64,000 nucleotides of DNA from JALZKA01 sp963725035 (lineage in GTDB: Bacteria > Actinomycetota > Thermoleophilia > Solirubrobacterales > 70-9), in assembly GCA_963725035.1 (NCBI GenBank), contig CAVRWX010000018.1, positions 186,001-250,000 on the forward strand, read 5' to 3'. A program made the translations under genes and the position numbers. Positions 57,226 to 64,000 of the stretch are shown here, piece by piece. The first letter of the stretch is position 1, and every line of letters starts with the position of its first letter. A model generated the notes under the pieces. That model was not told where the DNA came from. It searched no databases and saw only the letters and a list, made by a program, of their open reading frames with translations.

Positions 57226-57789
57226 ATGAGCACTGGCGGGGAACCTCGGCGCTCCCCAGCAACCGCACTCTCGCTCCTTGCGCTCGTGGTCGCGATCTCG
57301 GGCGGCAGCGCCTACGCCGGCTCACAGCTCTCGAAGGGCTCGGGCTCTGAAGCGAAGGAGCTGACGGTCGTGCCGCCCACGAACGTGAAGGCATCAACAA
57401 AGGTCGTGGGGGAGGCACCAAAGCACAAGCTCTTTGAGCGAGGTCCCTTCGAGGTCTACGCCAAGTGCGTCATCAGCGACGCGCCCTCGGTCCATGGGTA
57501 CGTCTTCTTCAAGACGAAGAACAACAAGGGCGTGGGGTTCCTCAACGCAACTGCCGTGGACGGAGACCCAAGCTTTCTCGAGGAGAACAGCTACGCGATC
57601 GACGACGTCCAGACCGGGACCCTTTCCGCCGCGTCGGACCGCTCGTCGGCCCAAGGGATCAGCGGCAAGGTGAGCACCGAGGTCTCCGTGAGCACCTTCG
57701 TCAAGGAGGGAACCCCGCTTGCCGGCGACGGGACCTACGGGGACGGCAACCGCTGCATCTTCCAGCTCACCGAGCACGGCACGGGCTGA
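57226..57789 (+). CDS. Secreted hypothetical protein
   Basis: 187 residues. The signal peptide RRSPATALSLLALVVAISGGSAYA is a style common in Solirubrobacterales exported proteins. The mature domain of about 150 residues is beta-rich with two Cys (AKCVISD and NRCIFQL) that could form a disulfide. No recognised family or catalytic motif. TATAGT (57214-57219), overlapping the gatB stop, ends 6 nt before ATG 57226, so it is probably leaderless and transcribed independently of gatB. Confidence 0.7.
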   Translation: MSTGGEPRRSPATALSLLALVVAISGGSAYAGSQLSKGSGSEAKELTVVPPTNVKASTKVVGEAPKHKLFERGPFEVYAKCVISDAPSVHGYVFFKTKNNKGVGFLNATAVDGDPSFLEENSYAIDDVQTGTLSAASDRSSAQGISGKVSTEVSVSTFVKEGTPLAGDGTYGDGNRCIFQLTEHGTG

Positions 57790-57812
57790 GCTCGTTCGTG
57801 TCCCTTGACACT

Positions 57813-57844
57813 TTGTAACAAGCTGTCACAAGGTCTGCCATAAT
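57813..57844 (+). promoter_or_regulatory. Rex-like palindrome and -10 box upstream of the NADH dehydrogenase
   Basis: TTGTAACA (57813-57820) and TGTCACAA (57824-57831) are inverted with one mismatch across AGC, resembling the redox-repressor Rex box (TTGTGA-N6-TCACAA) but 1 bp longer. CATAAT (57839-57844) ends 6 nt before ATG 57851 and is the likely -10 of a leaderless mRNA. The palindrome lies just upstream, where a repressor could block RNA polymerase. Confidence 0.5.
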
Positions 57845-57850
57845 TCAGTT

Positions 57851-59176
57851 ATGGCCTGGAACGTCGTCATCGCCGGAGGTGGATTCGCCGGAGCGTCAGC
57901 AGCTCGCAAGCTCGAGAAGCTCCTTCCGAAGCAATCCGCGCGGCTGATCCTCGTCAACGACGTCAACTTCATGCTCTACACGCCGTTCTTGCCCGAGGCG
58001 GCGGCGGGCATGCTCGAGCCGCGCCACGTCGTGACGCCGCTCCGCGACATGCTCAAGCGCACCAATCTGCGCCTGGGAGCCGTATCCGGCCACGACCCGG
58101 AGGCCCGGACCGTTGAGATCTCGACCCACGAGGGCGAGGACGAGACGATCCGCTACGACCAGTTCCTTGTCGCCGTGGGCTCGGTGTCGCGCTCGCTTCC
58201 CGTGCCTGGGCTCGACCAGCACGCGATCGGCTTCAAGTCGCTCGCCGACGCGATCTGGCTCCGCAACCACGTGATCGAGACCCTGGAGCGCGCAAACGCC
58301 TCCGAGGATCCCGAGCGCCGCAAGGAGCTGCTCACCTACGTCTTTGTTGGCGGTGGCTACTCAGGCCTCGAGGCGTTGGCCGAGCTCCAGGACTTCGCCG
58401 CGGACGCGATCGACCGCTACCCGCGCGCCCGCCTAACCGGCATGCGGTGGATCCTGGTCGAGGCCATGGATCGCGTCCTGCCCGAGGTCGATCAGGGACT
58501 CGCCGACTACGCCGTTCGCGAGCTCCGCGGGCGCGGTATCGATGTGCGCCTCGGCACTCGCCTGGAGGAAGCACGTGAGGACTCGTGCCGCCTATCGACG
58601 GGCGAGGAGATCCCGACGCATACGATCGTCTGGACGGCCGGCGTCGCTCCGCATCCGAGCCTTCGGGCGCTCAACTTGCCGCTCACCGACGACTGGAAGG
58701 TCGACGTCGACGACCACATGAGGGTCCAAGGGCTCGATGGGGTCTGGGCGATCGGCGACTGCGCCGCGGTCCCCGATCCCAACCACGACGGCGCCAAGCC
58801 CTGCCCGCCGACCGCGCAGCACGCGGTCCGCCAGGGCAAGGCGGTCGCTCACAACATCGCGGCCGAGCTTGGCGTCGCGACCACGGCGCGTCCCTTCGAC
58901 TACCACGCGAAGGCCGCGTTCGTGAACCTCGGCCGCTACAAGGCCGTCGGCCAGCTCGGGAAGAAGCGGTTCCACGGATTCCCGGCGTGGTGGCTGGCCC
59001 GGACGTACCACATGAGCCAGGTTCCCGGGGTCGCCAGGAAGATCCACGCCGTCGCCGATTGGACGATCGGCCTGCCGTTCGATCGCGACGTGGCAGAGGT
59101 CGGTTCGATCGGCCATCCGCGCCCGCTCACCGACGAGGTGTACGAGCGAGGCGGCACCCACCGCCCGCTCGACTAG
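57851..59176 (+). CDS. Type II NADH dehydrogenase (NDH-2), FAD-dependent
   Basis: 441 residues. Two dinucleotide folds: the FAD site VVIAGGGFAGASAARKLEK at the N-terminus and the NADH site YVFVGGGYSGLEALAEL near 165-180. The second FAD motif is VWAIGDCAAVP. A C-terminal amphipathic region (KKRFHGFPAWWLARTYHMSQVPG) can dock to the membrane. It oxidises NADH and reduces quinone without proton pumping. A Rex-like operator precedes it, consistent with control by the NADH/NAD ratio. F420- or sulfide-linked relatives cannot be wholly excluded. Confidence 0.88.
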   Translation: MAWNVVIAGGGFAGASAARKLEKLLPKQSARLILVNDVNFMLYTPFLPEAAAGMLEPRHVVTPLRDMLKRTNLRLGAVSGHDPEARTVEISTHEGEDETIRYDQFLVAVGSVSRSLPVPGLDQHAIGFKSLADAIWLRNHVIETLERANASEDPERRKELLTYVFVGGGYSGLEALAELQDFAADAIDRYPRARLTGMRWILVEAMDRVLPEVDQGLADYAVRELRGRGIDVRLGTRLEEAREDSCRLSTGEEIPTHTIVWTAGVAPHPSLRALNLPLTDDWKVDVDDHMRVQGLDGVWAIGDCAAVPDPNHDGAKPCPPTAQHAVRQGKAVAHNIAAELGVATTARPFDYHAKAAFVNLGRYKAVGQLGKKRFHGFPAWWLARTYHMSQVPGVARKIHAVADWTIGLPFDRDVAEVGSIGHPRPLTDEVYERGGTHRPLD

Positions 59177-59197
59177 CGGCGGAGCCATACTTAGAGC

Positions 59198-59503
59198 GTG
59201 CTGCAGCCCCTGATCGTCTTCGTCTCGTTCGGCATCGCGACCGGGATCATCGGCCGGGCCAAGGGAGGCTCGTTCTTCATCTGGTTCCTGGTCGGGACGC
59301 TCCTGCCGGGGATTGGCATCCTCGCCGTGATCTTCCACCGCTCCGAGGTGGACGAGCCGGAGCGGTTGTGCCCGCGTTGCGGCCGCGTGCAAAAGATCTA
59401 CGTCCAGGTCTGCCGGGGCTGCGGCGAGGACCTCTACCTGCCCGACCCCTCAGAGGTCAGGCACCCGGCTGCCATCCGCGAGGGCCGGCAGCGGATGGTC
59501 TGA
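59198..59503 (+). CDS. Small membrane protein with zinc-ribbon
   Basis: 101 residues. Two hydrophobic helices (PLIVFVSFGIATGIIG and FFIWFLVGTLLPGIGILAVIF) are followed by a C4 zinc-ribbon (LCPRCGRVQKIYVQVCRGCGEDLYLP). Function unknown. GTG 59198 is 6 nt after CATACT (59186-59191) with no ribosome binding site. The START-domain gene begins 5 bp after its stop and is probably co-transcribed. Confidence 0.75.
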   Translation: MLQPLIVFVSFGIATGIIGRAKGGSFFIWFLVGTLLPGIGILAVIFHRSEVDEPERLCPRCGRVQKIYVQVCRGCGEDLYLPDPSEVRHPAAIREGRQRMV

Positions 59504-59508
59504 AAGCG

Positions 59509-59940
59509 ATGTCGTCTCACCGCCAACAAGCCCACCTGGACGTCCCACTGGAGGCGGCCTGGGAGCTTGTGGCAACGCCGACTCTCTATCCAGCCTGGTG
59601 GCCGCGGGTGATCGAGGTCGATGGGGAGGAGTTCGAGGAGGGCGACGAGTTCGTGCAGGTGGTGCGCGACCCAACCGGTGAGACCAGCTCGAACTTCCTG
59701 ATCGAGCGCCGAGAGGAGCTCCGTGAGATCCGGATGAGCTGTCAGCTGACCGGGACGTTCGCCCACTGGACGCTTACCGCGGCGCAAGACGGGACGTTCG
59801 TCGACCTCGAGATGGGCATGGAGCCGACGCGGCTTCGCTACCGCCTGATGGACGCGACGATCGGACAGCGCTACTTCCGCAAGTGGAGCGACGAGTCGCT
59901 CAACGCGCTGTGCGATGCGGCGCGCGAACGCGTGGCCTAG
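59509..59940 (+). CDS. SRPBCC (START/polyketide cyclase-like) protein
   Basis: 143 residues with the SRPBCC pattern: HLDVPLEAAWELVATPTLYPAWWPRVIEVDG, then GDEFVQVVRDPTG and the long C-terminal helix YFRKWSDESLNALCDAARERV. The fold encloses a hydrophobic pocket for lipids or small ligands, but the ligand is unknown. It converges on the GT2 gene with 12 bp between the stops. Confidence 0.78.
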   Translation: MSSHRQQAHLDVPLEAAWELVATPTLYPAWWPRVIEVDGEEFEEGDEFVQVVRDPTGETSSNFLIERREELREIRMSCQLTGTFAHWTLTAAQDGTFVDLEMGMEPTRLRYRLMDATIGQRYFRKWSDESLNALCDAARERVA

Positions 59941-59952
59941 CGGCGCTTGCGC

Positions 59953-61029
59953 TCAGCGCAGCCAGGTCCTGACGATCGCGTTCGCAAAGCCGGCGCCGTA
60001 GCGCATCACCGCGGGCTTCTTCGAATGGCCGTGCAGGCGGGCGACTACGGTGACCGGCACCTCCTTGGCGGGGATGCCGCGCTTGATCGCCTCGATCATG
60101 AACTCGGAGGTGTGGAACTGCTCCTGGCGCAGAACGAGCTGGGGCAGGACGGACGCGCGGACGGCGCGGTAGCCGTTCGAGCAATCCGAGACCTTCGTCC
60201 GGGTAATGAACGAGACGAGGCGGTTGAAGAAGACGATCCCGAGCTCGCGCGAGCGCGTGTTGGGCTCGGCCTCGCCAAGGACGCGGGAGCCGTGGGCCAT
60301 GTCGACCTCGCCCGAGAGAACCGGCTCGACGAGCCGAGGCATCTCCTCTGGCAGGTGCTGGCCGTCGGCGTCGATCGTGACGACGATCTCGGCGCCGGAG
60401 TCGGCGAGCAGGCGGTAGCCGGTGCGAAGCGCCGCGCCGCCGCCGCGGTTGATCACGTGGCGCGCGACCACGGCGCCGGCGTGCTCGGCCACGTCGCCCG
60501 TGCCGTCGCGCGAGCCGTCGTCGACGACCAGGACGGCCGTCTGTCGCCCGCACACCTCGGTCGGAAGCTTCTCGAGCACGACGCCGATGTTCTCGCGCTC
60601 GTTGTAGGCGGGGACGAGGATCGCGATCTTGCCGGCGAAGTGGCTGGGGTGGCCGTCGCGGCGGAAGCGCTCCCACGCGAGGCCCTCCAGCACGGCCTGA
60701 AGCTCGCGCGTGACGCGCGAGCCCTGCGAGAGGGCGCGGACGACCAGGATGAACAGGATCAGGATCGCGAAGACCGCAACACCCACTATTCGCGTCCCGT
60801 TCTCGCGCTCGAAGGAGAACGCTGAGAGAGCCGCGTCCAGGAGTTCCGTGCCTGAAACGAGCGCCAGGCCAAGGGCAAGCCCGAGGAGGATCAGGACGTC
60901 GCCGTTCCGAAGCGAACGGCGGCGTGAGATCGCGAAAGCCGCCAGCGCCGCGGCCAGCACAAGGCCGCCGAGGCGAAGCGCGGTCAGCTCGTCGGGGAAG
61001 AGCGCGGCTGTGGGCAGGCCGAAATCCAC
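59953..61029 (-). CDS. DUF2304-glycosyltransferase family 2 fusion
   Basis: About 358 residues from GTG 61029. The N-terminal ~110 residues have three hydrophobic helices (LGGLVLAAALAAFAI; GDVLILLGLALGLALV; IVGVAVFAILILFILVVRAL), then a helix resembling DUF2304. The C-terminal part is a DPM1-like GT2: IAILVPAYNERENIGVVLEKLP, VVDDGSRDGTG, TIDADGQHLPEEMPRLV and SDCSNGYRAVRASVLPQL. Such enzymes transfer sugars to polyprenyl phosphate, and DUF2304 is usually a separate neighbouring protein. TATCCT (61044-61039) is 9 nt before the GTG. The frame extends far upstream, but that part is antisense to the divergent gene. Confidence 0.8.
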   Translation of the reverse strand: MDFGLPTAALFPDELTALRLGGLVLAAALAAFAISRRRSLRNGDVLILLGLALGLALVSGTELLDAALSAFSFERENGTRIVGVAVFAILILFILVVRALSQGSRVTRELQAVLEGLAWERFRRDGHPSHFAGKIAILVPAYNERENIGVVLEKLPTEVCGRQTAVLVVDDGSRDGTGDVAEHAGAVVARHVINRGGGAALRTGYRLLADSGAEIVVTIDADGQHLPEEMPRLVEPVLSGEVDMAHGSRVLGEAEPNTRSRELGIVFFNRLVSFITRTKVSDCSNGYRAVRASVLPQLVLRQEQFHTSEFMIEAIKRGIPAKEVPVTVVARLHGHSKKPAVMRYGAGFANAIVRTWLR

Positions 61030-61062
61030 GGGGAGCGCAGGATAGATGCGCTCCTTCTTCGC

Positions 61063-61091
61063 TTGACGGTCCGGTGAGACGGATGTACTGT
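61063..61091 (+). promoter_or_regulatory. Consensus promoter of the secreted repeat protein
   Basis: TTGACG (61063-61068) and TACTGT (61086-61091) are separated by exactly 17 bp. The ATG (61099) follows the -10 box after 7 nt, so transcription should start at or next to the start codon. This is the clearest leaderless promoter in the window. Confidence 0.7.
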
Positions 61092-61098
61092 CAATCGC

Positions 61099-62025
61099 AT
61101 GGCAGGGCGAGGCGGACTCACTTGTGGGGTGGCGACGCTGATCGCGTTCTTGGCCGCGGCTGGCATGGCCGAGGCAGAGCTCGACGCGACCGACGTGAAC
61201 GCGGCCAAGGTTCGCGAGAAGTCGTTCACGCCGGATGGTGTAGAGCCGGTCGGCGGTTCGGTCGAGTGCCCGAAGAACGGGTACGCGCTCGCCGGCGGTG
61301 CGTTCTGGCGCGAGCCGCCGAGTACCAACCCGGTCCAGCCGGAGGCGGCTGGCTTTCCCACGCTGAGCGCTTCGATTCCGATGATCGAGGGCAAGGGCTG
61401 GTACGCCCACGGCACCAGCAACCAGGGCGAAACCCTGACGATTCGCGTCCTCTGCTCGAGGGCCGGGCATTTCAATCACTACTTCTCGAATGGATCGACC
61501 CTTAACACCGATGACGGTGACCCCGCCGGTGGCAGCGAGGAGTGCGATCCCGGCTACGTCGCATTCACTGGCGGCTCAAGCTGGGCTACCGGCGCCGGGC
61601 AAGAAGAAACCGAGCACGCGGAGCTCGGCGTGCTCGCCTCCAACGCGATCGGCGAAGACCGCAAGAGCTGGTACTCGGATGGACTCGATGTCCTGGACGG
61701 AGATCCGACGGACGTCCATATCGTCAGGTCGGTCCGCTGTCTACCCAACAAGCGGATTGCCAAGACCGTGGTCCGTTCCGGCAGCTTGTCGGCGGCCCAA
61801 GGTGCCGAGGTAGCGGTGAAGGCCAAGTGTCCCGGCCGCAAGCGGGCAATCGCCGGGGGAGCCATCTGGCACACGGGAGGCGGCGAGCCCAACCTGTTCA
61901 CCAACGCCGGCATCTCCGGCGGGTCCAGCGTCGCCACGAAGGACCGGCGCGGGTGGTTTGCGCACGGATACAACGACTCGGGCGGCTTTCGGACCTTGAC
62001 CGTGCGCGTGCTCTGCGTGAAGTAG
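61099..62025 (+). CDS. Secreted three-repeat protein, unknown function
   Basis: 308 residues. Signal peptide CGVATLIAFLAAAGMAEA. The mature part is three imperfect repeats of about 85-95 residues, each with a Cys-Pro/Asp-x-G start (VECPKNGYALAGGAFW; EECDPGYVAFTGGSSW; AKCPGRKRAIAGGAIW) and a G.WY/F..G core, closing with R.L/V.C (TIRVLCSR; IVRSVRCL; TVRVLCVK). Each repeat probably forms a disulfide-stapled beta domain. No catalytic motif. It has a consensus leaderless promoter and is probably abundant on the surface or secreted. Confidence 0.7.
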   Translation: MAGRGGLTCGVATLIAFLAAAGMAEAELDATDVNAAKVREKSFTPDGVEPVGGSVECPKNGYALAGGAFWREPPSTNPVQPEAAGFPTLSASIPMIEGKGWYAHGTSNQGETLTIRVLCSRAGHFNHYFSNGSTLNTDDGDPAGGSEECDPGYVAFTGGSSWATGAGQEETEHAELGVLASNAIGEDRKSWYSDGLDVLDGDPTDVHIVRSVRCLPNKRIAKTVVRSGSLSAAQGAEVAVKAKCPGRKRAIAGGAIWHTGGGEPNLFTNAGISGGSSVATKDRRGWFAHGYNDSGGFRTLTVRVLCVK

Positions 62026-62071
62026 CGCTGAACTCGCGCCTGCTGCCGAACCCTCCGCTACCGTTCCCGCG

Positions 62072-63262
62072 ATGCGCATCCTGATCCTGGGGGGCGACGG
62101 ATACCTCGGGTGGCCCACCGCAATGCGGTTCTCCGCGCGGGGCCACGAAGTCTCCATCGTCGACAACTTCGCCCGCCGCCGCTGGCACACCGAGAACGGC
62201 ACCGACTCGCTGATCCCTATCGCGAGCCTCGACGAGCGCCTTGACGCCTGGCACGAGCGCTCCGATAACCGCATCCGCTCCTTCGTCGGCTCGATGGAGG
62301 ACGCGGCATTCGTCGACGCGGTGATCGCCGACACGCTGCCCGAGGCGATCGTGCACTACGCCGAGCAACCTTCCGCGCCGTACTCGATGAAGTCGCGCGA
62401 GACCGCGGTCGAGACGCAGTACTCGAACGTGATCGGCACGCTCAACCTGCTTTTCGCCATGCGCGACCAGGTGCCGGACGCACACCTCGTGAAGCTCGGG
62501 ACGATGGGGGAATACGGCACTCCCAATATCGACATCGAGGAGGGCTTCATCGAGATCGAGCACAAGGGGCGAAAGGACACGCTTCCTTTCCCGAAGCTCC
62601 CGGGCTCGCTCTACCACCTCTCGAAGGTCCACGACTCCCACAACATCCACTTCGCCTGCCGGATCTGGAGCCTCCGGGCGACCGACCTGAACCAGGGAGT
62701 CGTCTACGGCGTCGAGACGGACGAGTCGGCGGACGACGAGCGCCTGATCACCCGCTTCGACTACGACCAGTACTTCGGCACGGTCCTGAACCGCTTCTGC
62801 ACCCAGGCCGTGATCGGCCACCCGCTCACCGTCTATGGCGAGGGCGGCCAGACCCGCGGCTTCCTCAACATCCGCGACACGCTCCAGTGCGTGGAGCTGG
62901 CGGTCTCCAACCCCGCTGAACTGGGCGAGTTCCGCGTCTTCAACCAGTTCACCGAGCAGTTCTCGGTGGGAGAGCTGGCCGAGCTGGTCCGCGCAAGTGC
63001 CGGCCAGGTCGGCATCGATGTCGAGATCAAGAAGTACCCGAACCCCCGCGTCGAGATGGAAGAGCACTACTACAACGCGACCAACACGAAGCTCATCGAC
63101 CTGGGCCTCGAGCCACACTTCTTGGGCGACGAGCTGGTCCATTCGCTCCTGGGCCTGATCGAGCGCCACAAGGACCGAGTGATCGACTCGGCGATCCTGC
63201 CGACCACTCAGTGGAAGCCGGGCGAGCTCGAAGGAGCCGATCCGGTAGCCGAGTCCCAGTAG
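62072..63262 (+). CDS. sqdB: UDP-sulfoquinovose synthase-like SDR epimerase (SqdB/Agl3)
   Basis: 396 residues, the length of SQD1/SqdB. The NAD site is ILILGGDGYLGWPTAMRFS. The family-specific segments VHYAEQPSAPYSM, KLGTMGEYGTPNIDIEEG, SLYHLSKVHDS (the YxxxK pair) and LNQGVVYGVET are present. The TMGEYGTPNIDIEEG block is diagnostic of sulfoquinovose synthases, which make UDP-sulfoquinovose from UDP-glucose and sulfite. The product could feed sulfolipid (with an SqdX/SqdD-type transferase, not visible here) or glycoprotein synthesis. TACCGT (62059-62064) is 7 nt before the ATG, so it is probably leaderless. Confidence 0.88.
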   Translation: MRILILGGDGYLGWPTAMRFSARGHEVSIVDNFARRRWHTENGTDSLIPIASLDERLDAWHERSDNRIRSFVGSMEDAAFVDAVIADTLPEAIVHYAEQPSAPYSMKSRETAVETQYSNVIGTLNLLFAMRDQVPDAHLVKLGTMGEYGTPNIDIEEGFIEIEHKGRKDTLPFPKLPGSLYHLSKVHDSHNIHFACRIWSLRATDLNQGVVYGVETDESADDERLITRFDYDQYFGTVLNRFCTQAVIGHPLTVYGEGGQTRGFLNIRDTLQCVELAVSNPAELGEFRVFNQFTEQFSVGELAELVRASAGQVGIDVEIKKYPNPRVEMEEHYYNATNTKLIDLGLEPHFLGDELVHSLLGLIERHKDRVIDSAILPTTQWKPGELEGADPVAESQ

Positions 63263-63309
63263 CCAGGTTGGGCCCGACGCGGCCCCCGGCTCTAGGTACC
63301 ATCGAAAAC

Positions 63310-64000
63310 ATGCGCGCCGCGGACGCTCTTTGCCAGGCACTGACGAACGAGGGGGTCGAACACGTTTTCGGCATCCCCGGCGGCGCCAACCTGCCGCTGT
63401 ACGACGCGATCTACGACGCCGAGTTCGCCCATATCCAGGCGCGTCACGAGCAAGGCGCCGGCCACATGGCGGAGGGCTACGCCAAGGCGTCAGGCCGCGT
63501 GGGCGTCGCGATCGCCACCTCGGGCCCCGGCGCCACGAACCTGGTCACGCCCATCGCCGACGCGATGATGGACTCGGTCCCCACGGTCTTCATCACCGGC
63601 CAGGTGCGCACCGACCTGATCGGTACGGACGGCTTTCAGGAGGCCGACGTCGTTGGCATCACGCTCCCGGTCGTCAAGCACTCGCTGCTGGTCACCGATC
63701 CGCGCCAGATCCCCGACTACATCCACAAGGCCTTCCACATCGCCTCGACCGGCCGCCCAGGTCCGGTGCTCGTCGACATTCCGCAGGACCTGAGCCGCGC
63801 AGACATCGAGTACACGCCTGCGACTGGCTCGCCCGAGCTGCCGGGCTACAAGCCTTCGACCGACGGCAACATCAAACAGATCCGTATCGCCGCCAAGGCA
63901 CTCGCCAACGCCAAGCGCCCCGTGATCTACGGCGGCGGCGGGATCATCAACGCCAACGCCTCCGAGGAGTTCCGCGAGTTCTGCCGCACTGACGAGCTGC
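63310..64000 (+). CDS. ilvB: Acetolactate synthase large subunit (3' truncated by the window)
   Basis: The first 230 residues are visible. Thiamine-diphosphate enzyme N-domain: VEHVFGIPGGANLPLYDAIYD, RHEQGAGHMAEGYAKASGRVGVAIATSGPGATNLVTPIADAMMDSVP, GTDGFQEADVVGIT, and FHIASTGRPGPVLVDIPQDL. The catalytic Glu is in RHEQGA. It condenses pyruvate for branched-chain amino acid synthesis. TACCAT (63297-63302) is 7 nt before ATG 63310, the leaderless pattern again. The FAD and ThDP-binding domains lie beyond the window. No ilvN is visible. Confidence 0.92.
   Translation, partial: MRAADALCQALTNEGVEHVFGIPGGANLPLYDAIYDAEFAHIQARHEQGAGHMAEGYAKASGRVGVAIATSGPGATNLVTPIADAMMDSVPTVFITGQVRTDLIGTDGFQEADVVGITLPVVKHSLLVTDPRQIPDYIHKAFHIASTGRPGPVLVDIPQDLSRADIEYTPATGSPELPGYKPSTDGNIKQIRIAAKALANAKRPVIYGGGGIINANASEEFREFCRTDEL

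Overview
The window is very GC-rich actinobacterial chromosome and most resembles Thermoleophilia (Solirubrobacterales). I infer this from remembered family features: a secreted protein ending in the 'ALKFES...SGVDW..LRVV' style, short exported proteins that begin 'RSPATALSL', an HD-GYP protein beside a BldC-like regulator, delta-60 repeat proteins, LPFTG sorting signals, and GatCAB with a separate GltX. I see no rRNA, tRNA, CRISPR array, transposase or prophage.

Layout. 1-10.0 kb is an extracellular/capsular polysaccharide locus. A minus-strand chain of four genes with overlapping stop/start codons (flippase, GT2, GT4, FkbM methyltransferase) faces a divergent GT4. A second minus-strand unit holds a Wzz/BY-kinase, an O-antigen-ligase-type polymerase and another FkbM enzyme. 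A class D/E-like sortase follows. 11-16 kb holds argG, a 50-residue membrane protein, a delta-60 repeat protein, an Rpf-like coiled-coil transglycosylase and an MFS exporter. 16.5-24 kb is dense in regulators: HD-GYP, BldC-like, MerR, degenerate GGDEF, a PP2C phosphatase/anti-sigma fusion with a STAS partner, and LuxR proteins around a small LPFTG surface peptide. 24-31.4 kb has a second ligase (with TPR), a large coiled-coil protein and dnaE. 31.5-35 kb has a Cys-rich protein, an OmpR-type two-component system and a second LPFTG peptide preceded by an 11-bp direct-repeat operator array. 35-48.7 kb mixes nfo, gltX, further signalling proteins, an FHA-HtrA protease, cysteine synthase, a polyprenyl-phosphate sugar transferase and cysE. 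48.7-57.2 kb carries a UvrD/PcrA helicase with an inserted mini-intein, folD, a SurA-like lipoprotein and a gatC-gatA-zincin-gatB operon. 57-64 kb has NDH-2 behind a Rex-like palindrome, a DUF2304-GT2 fusion, secreted proteins, an sqdB-like UDP-sulfoquinovose synthase and the start of ilvB.

How the parts fit. The sugar transferase at 43.1 kb could start the lipid-linked glycans that the 1-10 kb locus extends, exports and polymerises. The sortase at 10.1 kb is the plausible anchor enzyme for the two LPFTG peptides. CysE and CysK form a two-step cysteine pathway. GatCAB plus GltX give the indirect route to Gln-tRNA.

Two points apply to the whole window. Many genes have a TANNNT-like -10 box only 6-9 nt before the start codon and no Shine-Dalgarno, so leaderless transcription looks common. 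Four genes (Wzz/kinase, HD-GYP, BldC-like, PAS-LuxR) are each interrupted by an apparent single-base indel between 9 and 24 kb. These may be real lesions or assembly errors. Much of the annotation rests on family recognition from memory, and no database search was run.
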